Origin: Thalassovita mediterranea | Lineage (GTDB): Bacteria > Pseudomonadota > Alphaproteobacteria > Caulobacterales > Hyphomonadaceae | Direction of reading: 5' to 3' | DNA: 64,000 nt | NCBI GenBank assembly: GCA_019448215.1 | Contig: CP080408.1 | Location: 1,302,001 to 1,366,000, forward strand | In this document: piece after piece, positions 38,861 through 46,697 of the stretch | How positions within the stretch are numbered: the first letter of the stretch is position 1 | How the letters are laid out: every line of letters starts with the position of its first letter | Notes under the pieces: model-generated | What the model saw: only the letters and a program-made list of their open reading frames with translations | Told to the model about the DNA's origin: nothing | Database searches by the model: none | Translations under genes and position numbers: made by a program

Positions 38861-39480
38861 GGCTTGCTGGTCGCCCAGACAGCGAAGGCAGCCGAACCGA
38901 CCATGAGGGTCGCGGCCCCGATATTGAACCAGCGCGCAAAGGCCGGGTCGCTGAAACTCTTGGCCATTCGGTCAGCCGCAAAGGCATAGACGAACAGCCC
39001 CGTCATCTCGCTGACCGTGATCGTGGCGACCATGATGGCGATTTGCGGGGCAAGCGGCCTCGAGGCGTCGAAGAAACCCGGCAGAAGCGCGCCGAAAAAG
39101 ACCAGCGCATTCGGGTTTGCGAGTTGTAGCCCAAAGCCCCTGCCGAACAGGGCCGCACGCTTGGGCATGGCTTCGCGGGAGAGGCGCAGATCCCGCGCCG
39201 CTCCGCGAACCAGACCATAGGCCAGCCAGATAATGAAACCGAGGCCCGCGAGCTTCAGCGCCAGAAAGGCGAGCGGGAACTGCGAGGCAATCGCCGCTGC
39301 GCCAGCGGCGGCAAGGCCGATCCAGACAAGGTTTGCTGTCGACACACCGATTGCAGGCAGCATGGCTGGCCGCACGCCGTATCTCAGCGATGAGGAGACG
39401 ACCAGCATGACTGCTGGTCCGGGCGTCAGCCCGCCGGCGAAGAAGAGGCCGACCAGTGCCAGCCAGACCGAAAGTTCCAA
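38857..39480 (-). CDS. LysE/RhtB family amino-acid exporter
   Basis: This 207-residue protein has about six hydrophobic helices and the family signature GGLTPGPAVMLVVSSSLRYG near the N-terminus and GFGLQLANPNALVFFGALLPGF in the middle. It would export an amino acid or similar metabolite. The start is TTG, with GGAG six bases upstream, which is unusual but well placed. It ends within the palindromic repeat. Confidence 0.9.
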   Translation of the reverse strand: MELSVWLALVGLFFAGGLTPGPAVMLVVSSSLRYGVRPAMLPAIGVSTANLVWIGLAAAGAAAIASQFPLAFLALKLAGLGFIIWLAYGLVRGAARDLRLSREAMPKRAALFGRGFGLQLANPNALVFFGALLPGFFDASRPLAPQIAIMVATITVSEMTGLFVYAFAADRMAKSFSDPAFARWFNIGAATLMVGSAAFAVWATSKP

Positions 39481-39495
39481 ACCGGCTCCTGATGT

Positions 39496-40026
39496 CTAGC
39501 TGGATTTTGCCCGTTCGATCGACTCCCGGATGAGCTCGCGCGCCTTGTCGACGCCTTCCCAGCCGCGCACCTTCACCCACTTGTTGGGCTCAAGGTCCTT
39601 GTAGTGCTGGAAGAAGTGGGTGGTCCGGTCGATCAGCGTGTCGGGCAGATCGGTATAGTTCTGCACCTTCTCATAGAAGCGGGTGAGCTTCTGGTGTGGC
39701 ACGGCAAGGATCTTCTCGTCTTCGCCGCCATCGTCTTCCATCAGGAGCACGCCAATCGGACGGGCACGGACAACAGCGCCCGGCACCAGCGCGCGCTGAC
39801 CAACCACCATGACGTCGATCGGGTCGCCGTCGAGGCTGAGCGTGTGCGGCACGAAGCCGTAATTACACGGATAGCGCATGGACGTGTAGAGATAGCGGTC
39901 GACGAACATCGCGCCGGATGCCTTGTCGATTTCATACTTGATCGGCTCGCCGCCCAGCGGGACTTCGATAATGACGTTGAGATCGTCTGGCGGGTTCTGG
40001 CCAACGGCGATTTTGGTAATGTCCAT
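39496..40026 (-). CDS. ppa: Inorganic pyrophosphatase (family I)
   Basis: From ATG 40026 (GGAG six bases upstream) this 176-residue protein has the family I signatures: [40 protein letters not shown] with the metal-binding Asp residues, and KKW-like VKVRGWEG at the C-terminus. It hydrolyses PPi released by biosynthesis, driving these reactions forward. It lies 15 bases after the LysE gene's start and is divergent from the exported protein at 40173. Confidence 0.97.
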   Translation of the reverse strand: MDITKIAVGQNPPDDLNVIIEVPLGGEPIKYEIDKASGAMFVDRYLYTSMRYPCNYGFVPHTLSLDGDPIDVMVVGQRALVPGAVVRARPIGVLLMEDDGGEDEKILAVPHQKLTRFYEKVQNYTDLPDTLIDRTTHFFQHYKDLEPNKWVKVRGWEGVDKARELIRESIERAKSS

Positions 40027-40172
40027 GGAGGGCTCCGAAGGGCTCTGATAAATTTGAATGTTGCACTGCACAGACTGGTTCGGCGCGTCAAGTTTTTGCT
40101 ACCTGTACATGCAGTTTGGCAGGTCAGGGATTTGGTCTTAAGACTTGCCAGAGAGGATCGGGAGGCCCGCAC

Positions 40173-40751
40173 ATGACTTATCGCCGTTTCACCGTATTGA
40201 TCGCGAGCGCAGCAATTTGCGCCGGCGCAGCGAGCGCACAGAATGTGAACCGCGCCGCTGAGCAGACGGCCGCCTGTCTTGAGATCGAAGATGCTGCTGC
40301 GCGGCTAAGCTGTTTCGAGACGGCTGCCCGGGAACTCTCCAATGCGCTGGAAAGCGATGAGGCGGCAACGCCTGCGCCTCAAGCCCAGACGAATGAGCCT
40401 TCGGTTCCGTCCTGGGCCCAGGCGCCAGAGCCGGAGCCAGAACCAGCGCCAAAAGCTGAAGATGATGATCGCAGACCTGTCTGGGCGCGTCTCATGCCGC
40501 GCCCTGACCCGGAGCAACTGGACGATTCAATATCTGTTTCGGTGACACGCATCCTGCGTAATGCGACCGGGCGCCACTTCTTCATCATGTCGGATGGGTC
40601 TGAGTGGGAGCAGGTCGCGCCAGGTGGCGTGAAGCCGCCTTCGTCCCTGCCAGCCGCCGCGACGATCAGCGACTCGCTGGTGGGCAATAATCCAGGCCTG
40701 ACCTTTGATGATGGCCCGAATGGCCGCTACCGGGTGCGCCGGGTAAAATAG
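40173..40751 (+). CDS. Secreted protein of unknown function
   Basis: I do not recognise this 192-residue protein. ATG 40173 has GGGAGG seven bases upstream. A signal peptide (MTYRRFTVLIASAAICAGAASA) is followed by a Cys-containing helical segment (ACLEIEDAAARLSCFETAAREL; two Cys spaced for a disulfide), a Pro/Glu-rich linker (about 65-105) and a C-terminal beta-rich domain with VTRILRNATGRHFFIMSDGSEWEQV. It diverges from ppa and meets the 2OG oxygenase-like gene tail to tail. Confidence 0.65.
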   Translation: MTYRRFTVLIASAAICAGAASAQNVNRAAEQTAACLEIEDAAARLSCFETAARELSNALESDEAATPAPQAQTNEPSVPSWAQAPEPEPEPAPKAEDDDRRPVWARLMPRPDPEQLDDSISVSVTRILRNATGRHFFIMSDGSEWEQVAPGGVKPPSSLPAAATISDSLVGNNPGLTFDDGPNGRYRVRRVK

Positions 40752-40767
40752 GCCGGGCGAGACCGCC

Positions 40768-41376
40768 TCAGCGCTTGCCGAAATTGAAGCTGATGGAAAT
40801 GCGGGCCTCTTCCGTGCGGCTCGCCATGACTTCATGGCGCAGCCAGCTCTCCCACATCAGGAGCGTACCGGGCTGCGGGTCAATGTAGACAAACCTGCTC
40901 TGGTCCTCGGCGACGTCATCGCGCAGCGGCGGGGCGGCCATCATATTGGCGAGCCTTGGATCCTCGAAACGGATTGCGCCAGCGCCTTCAGGTACTGCGA
41001 TATAAAGCGTTCCGGAAAGTATGCTGCCCGGATGGATATGGCCGGAATGATGTCCGCCTTCCCCCAGAATATTGATCCAGAGCGCATCCAGACGGATGTC
41101 GCGGCGCTCTATTTCCCAGCCAAGTTCTTCTGCGAATGACCCTGCCTGTTTGAGAAGCTGCTTCTCAAGCGCCGCAAAGGCTGGCGCGCGCTTCGGCAGA
41201 TCGTTGAGGGATGCGTAAGACGTGTAGCCGGGATATCCCTTCTCCTCGCACCAGCGATGGCCGGCCTCATCGCCGTCCTCCAGCATCCAGCAGGCCTCCT
41301 CCAGCTCACTGAGTTGCTCGGTATCGTCGATTGCGGCCTCGTAGAGGCGCGTCGGGAAAAGGTGTCGCGTTGGCAT
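40768..41376 (-). CDS. Putative 2OG-Fe(II) oxygenase (TIGR02466-like)
   Basis: This 202-residue protein has ALWINILGEGGHHSGHIHPGSILSGTLYIAVPEGAGAIRFEDPR, which fits the TIGR02466 group, with HIHP as likely metal ligands, and LLMWESWLRHEV for the second His. Function of the group is not known; it is predicted to be a 2-oxoglutarate- and iron-dependent hydroxylase in the cytoplasm. No ribosome site is clear. It meets the exported protein at 40751 tail to tail. Confidence 0.8.
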   Translation of the reverse strand: MPTRHLFPTRLYEAAIDDTEQLSELEEACWMLEDGDEAGHRWCEEKGYPGYTSYASLNDLPKRAPAFAALEKQLLKQAGSFAEELGWEIERRDIRLDALWINILGEGGHHSGHIHPGSILSGTLYIAVPEGAGAIRFEDPRLANMMAAPPLRDDVAEDQSRFVYIDPQPGTLLMWESWLRHEVMASRTEEARISISFNFGKR

Positions 41377-41393
41377 TGGGGTTCGCAGGGAAG

Positions 41394-42056
41394 CTAGGTC
41401 GTGAAGTCGTCGGAAACGGGCGGCTTGGAAAAGGCGAGGGTGCCCCCCGAACGGCAGTCTTTTCGCCGCGGCTCCACTTTCATCAGAGTTACATTACTGG
41501 CGAGGGTTTCCCGGCCGCCATCGGGCTTCTCCAGGATGACTTCAGTGCCTGGCTGGAGGCTGAAGCCGATTCCTTTCATCTTGGGAGCAGCAAAAGACAT
41601 GAGCCCGGCCTGTTTGCGGATTGCGGCATTTGCCTGTGACAGGGCCGTGCAGACATCTTCCATGGCAATCTCGTCGCCGAGTTCCAGCGTCGGCAGCAGT
41701 TTCATCGAAACATTGCCGCGTCCCGCCGGAAGGTCGGTCATGATCATGGGGTTGCCGGGAAGAAGGCCGACGATCTGGTCCATATCGACGAGGCCGTCAT
41801 CTGTGCGCGTGATTTCGACATTGCCGCTCTCTCGCTCAACCCACAGACGGAAATCGTTATCGGCTTCGTCGGATGCGTTGAGCGCATAGGTCAATTCAAA
41901 GTGAGAGCGCTTGTCCTGATCGAGCGCGAGATAGTCTTCAAACATCGGGAAGAGCCGCGAAAGGGGGGCGGCCTCTCTCGGTGGGCCAAGCTCTGCCAGA
42001 GCGGGCAGGCAGAAGGTCGTCGCAAGGGCGGCGGCGAGCGCGGTTGACCGGAACAT
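41394..42056 (-). CDS. Secreted protein of unknown function
   Basis: I do not recognise this 220-residue protein. ATG 42056 has GGAGG nine bases upstream and starts a signal peptide (MFRSTALAAALATTFCLPALA). The mature protein has a beta-rich N-terminal half (HFELTYALNASDEADNDFRLWVE) and a helical segment with one Cys near the middle (VCTALSQANAAIRKQ). It follows the lipoprotein methyltransferase by 73 bases and lies 18 bases before the 2OG gene, so these may be one transcript. Confidence 0.65.
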   Translation of the reverse strand: MFRSTALAAALATTFCLPALAELGPPREAAPLSRLFPMFEDYLALDQDKRSHFELTYALNASDEADNDFRLWVERESGNVEITRTDDGLVDMDQIVGLLPGNPMIMTDLPAGRGNVSMKLLPTLELGDEIAMEDVCTALSQANAAIRKQAGLMSFAAPKMKGIGFSLQPGTEVILEKPDGGRETLASNVTLMKVEPRRKDCRSGGTLAFSKPPVSDDFTT

Positions 42057-42128
42057 ATAAGAAGACCTCCCTGCAGTCCCCGCCACTATCAGGTTGGGGT
42101 GCAGAGAGGTCAATCTAGACTGTGCGGC

Positions 42129-43085
42129 CTATTCTTCGGTCGCTTCTTCTTCCATCATTTCAGGCTCTGCCGGCGTGTCGCCTGCGGCAGGCTTCACGAA
42201 ACGCAGGGTCATGCGGTCGGACTCGCCGATTTCCTGATACTTCGCGGCATCGAAGCCTTCTGGCGTGTTGCCGTCACGGTCAGTCGTGCGCGAGACCGGT
42301 GGCAGCGTCCACACACCGAACGGGTGGTCTGCGGTGTCAGCCGGGTTGGCATTGATTTCGCTGGCTTCCTCAAGAACGAAACCTGCTTCTTCTGCAAGGC
42401 GGGTGACATAGTCTTGATGGACATAGCCAGACGGGGCCGACGGGTCCTGGTTGAGGGCCGATGGCAGGCGGTGCTCGACGACACCAAGGACGCCGCCCGG
42501 CTTCAGCACGGCGAAGGCATCATTGAAGAATTTGTCGGCATGATCGCCAGACATCCAGTTATGGATGTTGCGGAAGGTCAGCACAGCGTCGACGCTTTCA
42601 GGCTCACCAAGCGGGCCCGACTGGGAGTCGTAATAGGTGTACTGAAGCTCGCCGAACAGGTCCGGGTATGGGCTGTAGTTTGCCTGATAGGCTTCGAGGG
42701 CCTGCGCAGCGCGCTCTGAGCGCTCCGGCGAGGTGACTGCAGCGATGAAGGTGCCGCCATTCGCGTGCAGCCATGGGGCGAGAATGTTGGTGTACCAGCC
42801 GCCGCCCGGCCAGACTTCAATCACCGTATCATCGCCCTCGATGCCGAAGAATTCCAGTGTCTCAGCCGGGTTGCGGGCGTCATCGCGCTCGATCTCGTTC
42901 GGGTTGCGCCAGGTGCCTTCCATGGCGTCCGCGATCGTGAATGAGGTTGGGGTGGCTTCAGCACCCATCTCGGCATTGGCTTCGCCACTTTCAGGCGGGG
43001 TTGCGACCTCTGGTGTCGCATCGTCGCTGCCACCGCAGGCGGCAAGGGTCAGTGCCAGAAGGCTGGTTGCGATAATCCGGTTCAT
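42129..43085 (-). CDS. Lipoprotein with a class I methyltransferase-like domain (COG4798-like)
   Basis: This 318-residue protein starts at ATG 43085 (GGAG six bases upstream) and opens with a lipoprotein signal ending LAAC. The mature domain carries VIEVWPGGGWYTNILAPWLHANG, a Rossmann SAM-binding-like motif with P in place of the first Gly, then AVLTFRNIHNWM and LKPGGVLGVVEHR, the post-motif II region of methyltransferases. Databases call such proteins predicted methyltransferases; an enzyme outside the cytoplasm would lack SAM, so this domain may have another role. Confidence 0.75.
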   Translation of the reverse strand: MNRIIATSLLALTLAACGGSDDATPEVATPPESGEANAEMGAEATPTSFTIADAMEGTWRNPNEIERDDARNPAETLEFFGIEGDDTVIEVWPGGGWYTNILAPWLHANGGTFIAAVTSPERSERAAQALEAYQANYSPYPDLFGELQYTYYDSQSGPLGEPESVDAVLTFRNIHNWMSGDHADKFFNDAFAVLKPGGVLGVVEHRLPSALNQDPSAPSGYVHQDYVTRLAEEAGFVLEEASEINANPADTADHPFGVWTLPPVSRTTDRDGNTPEGFDAAKYQEIGESDRMTLRFVKPAAGDTPAEPEMMEEEATEE

Positions 43086-43105
43086 TTTCATCTCCTCATT
43101 TTCCC

Positions 43106-43134
43106 CTTGAACGCGGGGCCGTGTTTCCCAAATA
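43106..43134 (+). promoter_or_regulatory. RpoH (sigma-32)-type promoter of hsp20
   Basis: CTTGAA (43106-43111) and CCCAAATA (43127-43134), 15 bases apart, fit the heat-shock pattern CTTGAA with a C-rich -10. The start would lie near 43140, about 130 bases upstream of the hsp20 ATG, which leaves room for the leader thermometer. Confidence 0.65.
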
Positions 43135-43224
43135 CACCATGACCGGGCGCTGCCAAGCGGGCCCGGTCCGGTAATCTGCCGGCGCCGATGGACGGGCCGG
43201 AGCGACAGATAAGCCGAAATGATG

Positions 43225-43268
43225 ATCCGGCTCGTCCGGATACAGTTGCTTAGAGAGGACTGTTTGTC
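43225..43268 (+). promoter_or_regulatory. ROSE-like RNA thermometer in the hsp20 leader
   Basis: CAG-TTGCT (43243-43250), loop TAGAG, AGGA-CTG (43256-43262) pairs with one bulged G, exactly the core of ROSE elements, where U(U/C)GCU masks the AGGA ribosome site. An upstream hairpin, ATCCGG (43226-43231) with CCGGAT (43236-43241), adds the expected second stem. Heat would open the site and allow hsp20 translation; ATG follows at 43269. Confidence 0.8.
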
Positions 43269-43745
43269 ATGAGCACAATTGATCTCACCCCCCTTTACCG
43301 CACCATGGTTGGCTTTGACCGTATGGCCAACCTGATCGATTCAGCCAGCCGCCTCGATGGCGCGCAGGGCTATCCCCCTTACAATATCGAGCGCGTCGCA
43401 GACGATGCCTTCGCCATCGAAATCGCCGTGGCCGGTTTCGCTGAGAATGAACTCGACATTGAAACCAATGAAAACCTGCTGACCGTTGCTGGCAAGAAAA
43501 CCGCCAGTGAAGACGGCGAAGAGCGCCAGTATCTGCATCGCGGCATTGCCGAGCGCGGTTTCCTGCGCCGGTTCCAGCTCGCCGACCACGTCATCGTGAC
43601 CGGCGCATCGCTGCAGAATGGCCTGCTTCGCATCGAACTCCTGCGTGAGCTTCCAGAAGCCAAGAAGCCCCGCAAGATCGAGATCGGATCGTCCGGCCAG
43701 CCAAAGTCGAAGCCGAAACTGATCGGCAAGCAGTCTGCCGCGTAA
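43269..43745 (+). CDS. Small heat shock protein, Hsp20/IbpA family
   Basis: This 158-residue protein has the alpha-crystallin domain (about 35-130): YNIERVADDAFAIEIAVAGFAENELDIETNENLLTVAGKK, then RGIAERGFLRRFQLADHVIVTGASLQNGLLRIEL, with the C-terminal tail KKPRKIEIG that holds the I-x-I assembly motif. It binds unfolding proteins as an ATP-independent holdase. Its promoter and leader fit heat-shock control at both transcription and translation, and a strong terminator follows. Confidence 0.95.
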   Translation: MSTIDLTPLYRTMVGFDRMANLIDSASRLDGAQGYPPYNIERVADDAFAIEIAVAGFAENELDIETNENLLTVAGKKTASEDGEERQYLHRGIAERGFLRRFQLADHVIVTGASLQNGLLRIELLRELPEAKKPRKIEIGSSGQPKSKPKLIGKQSAA

Positions 43746-43775
43746 CTCCAGACGCGTAGACCCCTGACACGAGAA

Positions 43776-43805
43776 AGCCCCGGACGCGACGTCCGGGGCT
43801 TTTTT
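43776..43805 (+). terminator. Rho-independent terminator after hsp20
   Basis: AGCCCCGGAC (43776-43785) pairs with GTCCGGGGCT (43791-43800) around a five-base loop, followed by TTTTT. It lies 31 bases after the stop and could also serve the opposite gene (43829) in the other direction. Confidence 0.92.
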
Positions 43806-43828
43806 GTTTTCTGTGCTTTTGAGGCCGC

Positions 43829-44833
43829 CTACTTGTTCGGGTTCTGGAAGTAGACGTCGGCACCGGCGGCTTTCAGGAAAGCCGTCAGGCTCTCATTGTC
43901 GCTCAGGCGGCGCACGGCTTTCTGGACAGACTTGAACGAGGTCGCGGCATAGCGCTGGGTGACCTGTTCGAACGCCTTGCCCTCGATCTTGACGCTGACG
44001 CGGTCCTGCTTGGCGATGTCGGCTTCGAGCGTTTCTTTCGCCCATGGCAGATAGGTCTGCGACAGTTCTTCGGTGAAGATGGCCAGCAGCGTCGGCTCCA
44101 GCTCGGACAGCGGCTTGAAGCTGTCGCCCGCCTTTGGCGCATCCATGAACTCACACCAGGCGGTCACGAAAGGCGCGTTCTCACGCAGCCACGCACCCGG
44201 CGTCGGGTCCATCAGCATCTGCGACAGCTGCGCAGCAATCGAGAAATCGGCCACGGACGGGCGGTTGCCGAAGATGAAAAGGTTGTTTTCGAGGTGTGCG
44301 TTGAGCAGCGGAATGAAGCGCTCGAACGAGGTTTTCAGCGCCTTCTCATTCTTGCGCTCGATGCCGATCAGCTCGAGGCTGTCGCGCATCCGCTTCACGA
44401 TCTGGTCACGGGTCTTCTTCTTGGCGCGCGGCAGCTTGCCGTCGAAGAGCTGCTCCATCGTGCGGTCAGCTGCTTCGTCGCGGTCAGGCTTCTGGCCCCA
44501 GCGTTCGCGGAACATGACCTTGCTCAGCCACTCATCTCCATAGTCCTCAAGGATGAGGGCCAGCACGGCGCAGGCTGGATCGTCCGGCACGGAGGACGGC
44601 TCTGCATGGTCGTTCTCGATGGCAGACAGGATATCGGTCGAATCCTGGTTCGGTGCGCGCCCCGGCGACACCAGAAGCGGGACCGTCGGCGCCTTCGCAT
44701 AGGACTGGAACTCTTCTTCCTTTTCCGACGAACGGCCGATCCAGTCGAAGTCCACGCCCTTGTATTTCAGGAAGGCACGGACTTTCATGGAATAGGGAGA
44801 GGTCTCAGCGCCGAAGAGGCGGTAATCTGACAT
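43829..44833 (-). CDS. Glutathione S-transferase-like protein (334 residues)
   Basis: From ATG 44833 (GGA seven bases upstream) the protein begins DYRLFGAETSPYSMKVRAFLKYKGVDFDWIGR, the thioredoxin-fold GST_N part, with a SerPro/Tyr in place of a catalytic Cys. A long helical C-terminal domain follows, with FIFGNRPSVADFSIAAQLSQM near residue 188. At 334 residues it is longer than a normal GST (about 210), so it may be a fused or specialised member. The substrate is unknown. It diverges from the GT4 gene. Confidence 0.8.
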   Translation of the reverse strand: MSDYRLFGAETSPYSMKVRAFLKYKGVDFDWIGRSSEKEEEFQSYAKAPTVPLLVSPGRAPNQDSTDILSAIENDHAEPSSVPDDPACAVLALILEDYGDEWLSKVMFRERWGQKPDRDEAADRTMEQLFDGKLPRAKKKTRDQIVKRMRDSLELIGIERKNEKALKTSFERFIPLLNAHLENNLFIFGNRPSVADFSIAAQLSQMLMDPTPGAWLRENAPFVTAWCEFMDAPKAGDSFKPLSELEPTLLAIFTEELSQTYLPWAKETLEADIAKQDRVSVKIEGKAFEQVTQRYAATSFKSVQKAVRRLSDNESLTAFLKAAGADVYFQNPNK

Positions 44834-44960
44834 GTCTGGTCCTTTGGGGCTGCAGCCTTCGGGTCTTATGCGATGGGGCGGTGACTGCCAAGACATGTTT
44901 GACGGTTCAGGGGGCGTGCCATACTGAAGCCGCGCGCCAGTCAGAAAGAGGGTGACCCGT

Positions 44961-46100
44961 ATGAGCACGCAGAGACGGTTTCTCGCCTATTGCGACAAGC
45001 TCTTCACCCCGTCGGAAAGCTTCATTCCGCGTGGCTATTCTGCATTCAGCAAGCTGAAGCCGGTCTATATCGGCCATGAGCTGAAAGGCCCGGTTCCAGA
45101 GGGCGCTGAAGTTATCGAGCTCGGCCCGCTGCACGGGGCAGGCGGTGAGGCGGCTTACAAGCAGCTCGGTACCATCTCTGCGAAGCTCCAGAATGCGATG
45201 GAAGCGGTTGAGCCCGTTGCCATCCATGCCAGCTTCGGCAAGTCCGGCGCCTATGCGCTGCCGCTGGCAGAGCGGCTGAACCTGCCGCTGGCGGTGACCT
45301 ATTATGGCGGCGACGCGACCAAGACGACCAATACCAAGGACAGCTTTGTTCGCGTCTATAACCGGCGCCGGGCCAAGCTCTGGCGCGAAGCTGACCTTAT
45401 CCTGCCCTGCTCGCAATTCATCCATGATGAGCTTGCTGGCAATGGCGCGCCGGCCGACAAGATGGTGGTCCACCACAATACGGCAGACCCTTCGCGCTTT
45501 GAGCCCGGTGAAAAGAAAGACCTTCTCGTCTTTGCTGGCCGCTGGACCGAGAAGAAGGGCATCGACACGTTGATCGCCGCACTGGCACGCCTTGGAGAAG
45601 AGCTGAACGGCTGGACGATCAGGCTGATCGGTGATGGCGACCTCAAGGAAGAGCTTGTCGCGAAGCTGCAGGAAGCTGGCGTCAAAGCAGAGCTTCCGGG
45701 CTGGGTGCCTGCCGATGAGATGCCGAAGCATTGGGCCGAAGCGCGGATCGCCGTCGTGCCATCGAAACGCGCCAAATCAGGCGACGCAGAAGGCCTGCCG
45801 CTGGTCTGTATTGAAGCGATGTTGTCTGGCTGCGCGCTGGCGGCGACGCGCCATGCCGGTATTCCGGAATGTGTGAAGGACGGCGAGACCGGCTATCTTG
45901 TCGATGAGGGTGACGATGCAGCGCTTGCAGACCGGCTCGCCCGGATGCTGAGCGACCGTGAGCGGACTGCCCGTATGGGTGAGGCTGGCCGTGCCTTCGC
46001 CATGGAGAGCTTCAACCTGCAGACGCAGAGCCGGAAGCTGGAATCCTACCTCATCGATCTCGCCGTAAAGGCAGGCACGATGCAGGCTTCAGACGTCTGA
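44961..46100 (+). CDS. Glycosyltransferase family 4 (GT-B fold)
   Basis: From ATG 44961 this 379-residue protein has the GT4 C-terminal half with FAGRWTEKKGIDTLIAALARL and the nucleotide-sugar motif KSGDAEGLPLVCIEAMLSGCALAATRHAG, in which the E-x7-E pair is intact. N-terminal conservation is weaker, as expected for the acceptor domain. It transfers a hexose-type sugar to an unknown acceptor, probably in envelope glycan synthesis. It overlaps the end of rimM by 12 bases in convergent direction. Confidence 0.9.
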   Translation: MSTQRRFLAYCDKLFTPSESFIPRGYSAFSKLKPVYIGHELKGPVPEGAEVIELGPLHGAGGEAAYKQLGTISAKLQNAMEAVEPVAIHASFGKSGAYALPLAERLNLPLAVTYYGGDATKTTNTKDSFVRVYNRRRAKLWREADLILPCSQFIHDELAGNGAPADKMVVHHNTADPSRFEPGEKKDLLVFAGRWTEKKGIDTLIAALARLGEELNGWTIRLIGDGDLKEELVAKLQEAGVKAELPGWVPADEMPKHWAEARIAVVPSKRAKSGDAEGLPLVCIEAMLSGCALAATRHAGIPECVKDGETGYLVDEGDDAALADRLARMLSDRERTARMGEAGRAFAMESFNLQTQSRKLESYLIDLAVKAGTMQASDV

Positions 46101-46643
46101 TTTCTTGCGTGGGTCTGACTGGTCGGCCCAGACCTGCGCCTCTGCTATCGTGACGGTGCGTGCGGTGAAGTCGATGTCCGGCACGTCCTTGAGCGTGAAG
46201 GGCACGAAATAGGCAGGCTCTCCGGCGGCATCCGGTGCGACTTCGAGCAGGTCGCCCGCGCCGAAATTCTGGACCGACTTCACATGGCCAAAGAGGGTGC
46301 CGTCCGGGTGGCAGGTCTTCAGGCCGACAAGATCCTCGACATAGAACTCGTCTTCATCGGCGCTTGGCAGGTCCGCGCGGCTGACATGCAGCTTCAGGCC
46401 TTTCATCGCGTCCCATTCCTCTTTCTGGCGGGACGTTTTCGGCGTGACGATGAAGTGATCGCTGGCGGGCTTGAATGATTTGACGCTGAGAACGGGCTTT
46501 CCCTTGTCGTCCAAAAGCTGGTCGAAATCGAAGATGGCTTCCGGGTCAGCGGTAAAGCTGCGCACGCGCACATCGCCGCGAACGCCGTGCGCGCCGGACA
46601 GCGCGCCGACGACGATAAGCCTGTCAGGATTGGATCGGTCGGA
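46089..46643 (-). CDS. rimM: Ribosome maturation factor RimM
   Basis: This 184-residue protein (start ATG 46643, with GGAA upstream) has VVGALSGAHGVRGDVRVRSFTADPEAIFDF, the RimM N-domain, and VEDLVGLKTCHPDGTLFGHVKSVQNFGAGDLLEV, the PRC-barrel domain. It binds ribosomal protein S19 and is needed for 30S maturation. It usually lies in rpsP-rimM-trmD-rplS; here none of those genes is adjacent, so the cluster is broken at least on this side. Confidence 0.93.
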   Translation of the reverse strand, partial: SDRSNPDRLIVVGALSGAHGVRGDVRVRSFTADPEAIFDFDQLLDDKGKPVLSVKSFKPASDHFIVTPKTSRQKEEWDAMKGLKLHVSRADLPSADEDEFYVEDLVGLKTCHPDGTLFGHVKSVQNFGAGDLLEVAPDAAGEPAYFVPFTLKDVPDIDFTARTVTIAEAQVWADQSDPRKKSDV

Positions 46644-46697
46644 CATGAAGGGCTTCCTACTTCCCAATCGGAAAAGCGGGAAGCCCCTCGCGCAGCC

